A stretch of DNA of 22,110 bases, taken from a virus. Position 1 is the first letter of the stretch, and every line of letters starts with the position of its first letter. Where the stretch lies: positions 1 to 22,110 of the IMG/VR virus record IMGVR_UViG_3300020172_002308; one strand, given 5' to 3'. Both the position numbers and the translations under genes were made by a program. The notes under the pieces are model-generated. The model had not been told where the DNA came from and made no database searches. It saw only the letters and a program-made list of their open reading frames with translations. This document shows positions 19,391-22,110 of this stretch, piece after piece.

Positions 19391-21017
19391 TATTTTCTCC
19401 TTCGAATACCTTGACGGTATCTACATTATCGCCAGAATCTTGACTCTGACCTCTTTCTTTTTGGTCTCCAGAACCCTGAACCCCCGTAGGTGTTGAGCCT
19501 GCATCAGACCTAGACTTTGGCGGAATTGAAGCAGCGTTGTTTGAATTGCCAACTGGTGCTCCAGCTCCTTCTTTTTTAACATTGGTTGGGAATGGAAGAA
19601 CATCGTCACCATTTTTACGTTCAGGAAGGCCAACCTTACCTCTAACTTCATTTGGCGACATAACTTCTGTTCTAAGATATCTATCATAGATTCTTGATTC
19701 CATTTCTTCATCCATGAGATCAATTTTCTTTAATTTAAATTGCAAAAGATCTGTGAATTCAGAAACAATTCTGTTTATCTTTTTTTCAATAACAGCTTGA
19801 TCTGGACCAATAACTTGCATTTTAAATGTTTTGTCAGCATCTCTTGAAACAGCAAGGTTTGCATTATCGTAAACTCCGACTTTTGGAGCAGGAACTCTGT
19901 TTGCGACCAAAATCTCATCACGGTTTGATTTACGGTATTTATCGAATGATGCATCTTGCACTCCAGCTTCTAACTTTTCAAACTTAATATCAGTATCAGA
20001 ACCGACAGATGCAGGAATCGGGATAATCAAGGTTCCATGATTACGACCTTTAACTTCATTTCTAAAGTAATTTACAAGTTCTTGTTTTGATCTTTGACTA
20101 ATCTTTGCACCTTTTAGAATGATTGCGTAACGAGGAATTGCCTTATTTTCAAAATAATCAATATTGTATTCTTTAGCAAACTTATCTCCTACAATCGCAG
20201 CAGCAGCAGATACAGCAGATGGAATTCCATAGTATGTGTGATTTGGAGAATACATTTTAAAATGAATAATTTCATTTGGATTTGGGTCCATGTTGATAGG
20301 ATCTGCTGTTTCAGTATCTTGAAAGTTTCTGAAGAATACGGCTTGAATTTTGTTACTTCTTGAAATCTGAACAAAACCATCGCGCTTTCTTCTTACGCGC
20401 ACCATTGTTCCAGGAATATGACCAATATAACCTATTTTTCCAGCATTATTTCTACCGATTTCCAAATAGCCATTGCCAATAGTGAGAACATCTTGCCAAA
20501 CTCTAACCAGAGTTTCAATAAGCGTTTCTTCAACATTCAAATCTTCAAATGTTTCATCAAGTTCTTCTTTTAGATCTTGTAACTGCCTTCTTGTTCTATC
20601 AAGCTTTGAAGGCTCTTGCTGCGCTCTTTCAATCTTTCTTTTGGCTTTTAATGTCTCAGTAAATTCAAAACCAAGACCAACTGTGTTCATAACTCTTGCA
20701 TTAATTGCTGCATAGTGGATTGCGCTTTGATCATAAAGATGAGCCAAATTATCTAAATCGTATGGCGGATTAATAATATCCCATAAAGAATAACCATTAA
20801 CAACCAATGGATCAACATATTTTGTTGAAGTTCCATCTTCACCTTCGTACTTTTTCTGAAGGCGGTTAGCTCTTCTTTTCATCTTTGGGGATAATGTGTC
20901 TATTTTTACATTAAGAAAAGGATCATTAATCTTCTTTTCTGTTACAAATTCATTATATGAAATATCGTCTAGTTCAAATGAATTGTTGTCATCTTCTACA
21001 ACTTCCATTTTTTGCAT
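19383..21017 (-). CDS. Phage portal protein (PBSX/HK97-like)
   Basis: A 544-aa portal protein, which forms the dodecameric ring at one capsid vertex through which DNA enters and leaves and on which the connector assembles. Family-like segments include the NPPYDLDNLAHLYDQSAIHYAAINA stretch near residues 60-90, an IPGTMVRVRR beta segment, INMDPNPNEIIHFKMYSPNHTYYGIPSA and DYFENKAIPRYAIILKGAKIS in the clip/wing region, and a helical stem reaching VMSPNEVRGKVGLPER. The last ~70 residues are a Ser/Gly/Asn/Asp-rich low-complexity tail. Start is ATG at 21017, overlapping the upstream TAA; a second in-frame ATG lies three codons later. Its 3' end overlaps the next gene by 8 bases. Placement just before the protease and capsid genes is standard. 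Confidence 0.92.
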   Translation of the reverse strand: MQKMEVVEDDNNSFELDDISYNEFVTEKKINDPFLNVKIDTLSPKMKRRANRLQKKYEGEDGTSTKYVDPLVVNGYSLWDIINPPYDLDNLAHLYDQSAIHYAAINARVMNTVGLGFEFTETLKAKRKIERAQQEPSKLDRTRRQLQDLKEELDETFEDLNVEETLIETLVRVWQDVLTIGNGYLEIGRNNAGKIGYIGHIPGTMVRVRRKRDGFVQISRSNKIQAVFFRNFQDTETADPINMDPNPNEIIHFKMYSPNHTYYGIPSAVSAAAAIVGDKFAKEYNIDYFENKAIPRYAIILKGAKISQRSKQELVNYFRNEVKGRNHGTLIIPIPASVGSDTDIKFEKLEAGVQDASFDKYRKSNRDEILVANRVPAPKVGVYDNANLAVSRDADKTFKMQVIGPDQAVIEKKINRIVSEFTDLLQFKLKKIDLMDEEMESRIYDRYLRTEVMSPNEVRGKVGLPERKNGDDVLPFPTNVKKEGAGAPVGNSNNAASIPPKSRSDAGSTPTGVQGSGDQKERGQSQDSGDNVDTVKVFEGENNE

Positions 21018-21358
21018 TACATTGACCTCTTATGTGCAAAGTAATTATCAAAGAAGTCCTCATAAGGATCTGCAATTAATCCATTTGATAATCTTTCTGC
21101 TTGGTCATCCCTTTCAGAAGCAGATATTTTTCTAGCGCCAGGAATCCATCTTGCAACTCCAGCACTTGTTCCAGTCCAATATCTTGCAGCTTCAGCAACC
21201 TTGTTTTCAATATCCTTATCATCAACTAGCCCATAGGCTGACAATAAATTGCCATCAGAATCCGAGAGTGGTAATCCGTCTTCTTTAATCCATATACAGA
21301 CACCAGCAGCCCTTTGGGGGATATAGATACTTTTGTGTTTAATTAAATCGTCACTCAT
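21017..21358 (-). CDS. Small pre-portal protein, function unknown
   Basis: A 113-aa soluble protein that I do not recognise. The N-terminal half is beta-like and contains an LPLSDSDGNLL stretch. The C-terminal half is helical and charged (AAEAARYWTG-like segment, then SERDDQAERLSNG). No signal peptide or membrane segment is visible. Its TAA stop overlaps the ATG of the portal gene (TAATG at 21017), so it is probably translated and regulated with the portal. It follows the reductase after a 61-base AT-rich gap; the start at 21358 has no clear ribosome binding site. A role in head morphogenesis is only inferred from position. A terminase-small-subunit identity was considered but no DNA-binding motif is evident. 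Confidence 0.7.
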   Translation of the reverse strand: MSDDLIKHKSIYIPQRAAGVCIWIKEDGLPLSDSDGNLLSAYGLVDDKDIENKVAEAARYWTGTSAGVARWIPGARKISASERDDQAERLSNGLIADPYEDFFDNYFAHKRSM

Positions 21359-21419
21359 ATGTTACAATTTTACATTACTTTCTTTAATTTATCTACCTTG
21401 AAAGATCATTTTTACACAA

Positions 21420-22110
21420 TTATGACTTTAGATTGTCAGTAATAAGTTTGATTTCACAAGAATCTGACGTACAGTATGACTCTCCTACAGCATCAGCAGC
21501 CATTCCTGCATACACACCTGCAAAGTCAATTGGGAATAATTTCATTAACCCATCTTCGGTATATTCCTCTTCAGTTATTTGAGTATAAGGCATTTGTGGA
21601 TATGTAAAGTTTCCTTGTGGAAGGAAAGATACTGTCTTTAACTGTCCATCATACATGTGCAAGACAGTTCCGATATAATCCTTTTCTGTCTCAGAATCAA
21701 ATGAAATAGTTACAGAAACAGAATTATCCGACCAATATCTTTGTGCTACTGATGCAATTGCCATCTTTTCAAAGATTGTTACATCTTTTTCTGATCTTTT
21801 AGCATCTGACTTAATTGGAAAAAATACAACACTTGTTGTGTCTGGTGACTCAGATGCTGGCTCTACACGATAATTTGCCATTCTGAATAGCGGAAGCATC
21901 GGGTCATCATTGGCAAATCGAATTGCACGAAGGAAGTACTCACCACCGGGAGTCCAGTGAACTCCAGGAGATTCTCCAGCCAAAATTGAAACTGTTCCAG
22001 ATGGCTTAACCGTTGTCATCTTGATTGATTCACGAATACCAAACCATTCAGAATAAATATTGTCATATCTCTTTACAGTTTCATATCCACTATCCATCCA
22101 TTCACGAAGA
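21420..22110 (-). CDS. Adenosylcobalamin-dependent ribonucleoside-triphosphate reductase (class II), C-terminal part, 5' truncated by window edge
   Basis: This enzyme reduces ribonucleotides to deoxyribonucleotides using a coenzyme B12-derived radical, supplying dNTPs for phage DNA replication. The frame stays open past the first Met of this fragment to the window edge (residues LREW precede MDSGYE), so only the C-terminal ~229 residues are seen. Recognisable family segments are the KPSGTVSILAGESPGVHWTPGG substrate/active-site region in shortened view (KPSGT...PGVHW), the GGEYFLRAIRFAN stretch, the QRYWSDNSVS stretch and a C-terminal CTSDSC. The last motif has the five-residue Cys spacing of the shuttle cysteine pair of the Lactobacillus RTPR, which relays electrons from thioredoxin. 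Both cysteines are present, so the visible part looks functional. It lies 61 bases upstream of the pre-portal gene on the same strand. Catalytic cysteines of the main barrel and the B12-binding region lie outside the window. Confidence 0.9.
   Translation of the reverse strand, partial: LREWMDSGYETVKRYDNIYSEWFGIRESIKMTTVKPSGTVSILAGESPGVHWTPGGEYFLRAIRFANDDPMLPLFRMANYRVEPASESPDTTSVVFFPIKSDAKRSEKDVTIFEKMAIASVAQRYWSDNSVSVTISFDSETEKDYIGTVLHMYDGQLKTVSFLPQGNFTYPQMPYTQITEEEYTEDGLMKLFPIDFAGVYAGMAADAVGESYCTSDSCEIKLITDNLKS

Noticed and set aside
21359-21419. Possible promoter (TTGTGT, 18 bases, TAGATA) between reductase and pre-portal gene
   Set aside because: Both elements are weak and the gap is AT-rich; not strong enough to list as a feature, though transcript mapping could revive it.

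Overview
The window looks like part of a tailed-phage (Caudoviricetes, long non-contractile siphovirus-like tail) genome or prophage. All genes I can support lie on the minus strand, so transcription runs from base 22110 towards base 1. The DNA is AT-rich by eye. The HK97-type head genes, SPP1/HK97-type connector genes, a class II ribonucleotide reductase and a secreted protein with long poly-threonine linkers suggest a phage of an AT-rich aquatic actinobacterium. That host call is inference: no host gene or integrase is visible.

Layout in transcription order (right to left): the C-terminal part of an adenosylcobalamin-dependent ribonucleotide reductase (22110-21420); a small pre-portal protein and the portal (21358-19383); an 88-aa protein; a prohead protease fused to a central basic module and a coiled-coil scaffold (19081-17510); the major capsid protein (17491-16460); four small probable virion proteins (16371-14992); a 545-aa exported, Thr-linker-rich, membrane-anchored protein (14967-13330); a lysis module with three small membrane proteins around an M15-type endolysin (13321-12079); a 26-aa peptide with nine cysteines (12066-11986); a baseplate/tail-fibre block (11983-6959); a 375-aa orphan (6949-5822); head-tail connector, head closure, neck and tail terminator genes (5790-3545); a 64-aa protein; the tail tube; the tail assembly chaperone pair with a -1 frameshift site; and the N-terminal 644 codons of the tape measure protein, which runs off the left edge.

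The genes are tightly packed. At least six junctions use a TAATG stop/start overlap, so much of the cluster is probably polycistronic and translationally coupled. The few gaps hold hairpins or promoter-like sequence. No terminase is present. The order is unusual because the exported protein, lysis genes and fibre genes sit between the head genes and the connector/tail genes. No gap without a gene exceeds 100 bases. I see no tRNA, rRNA, CRISPR, IS element or attachment site.
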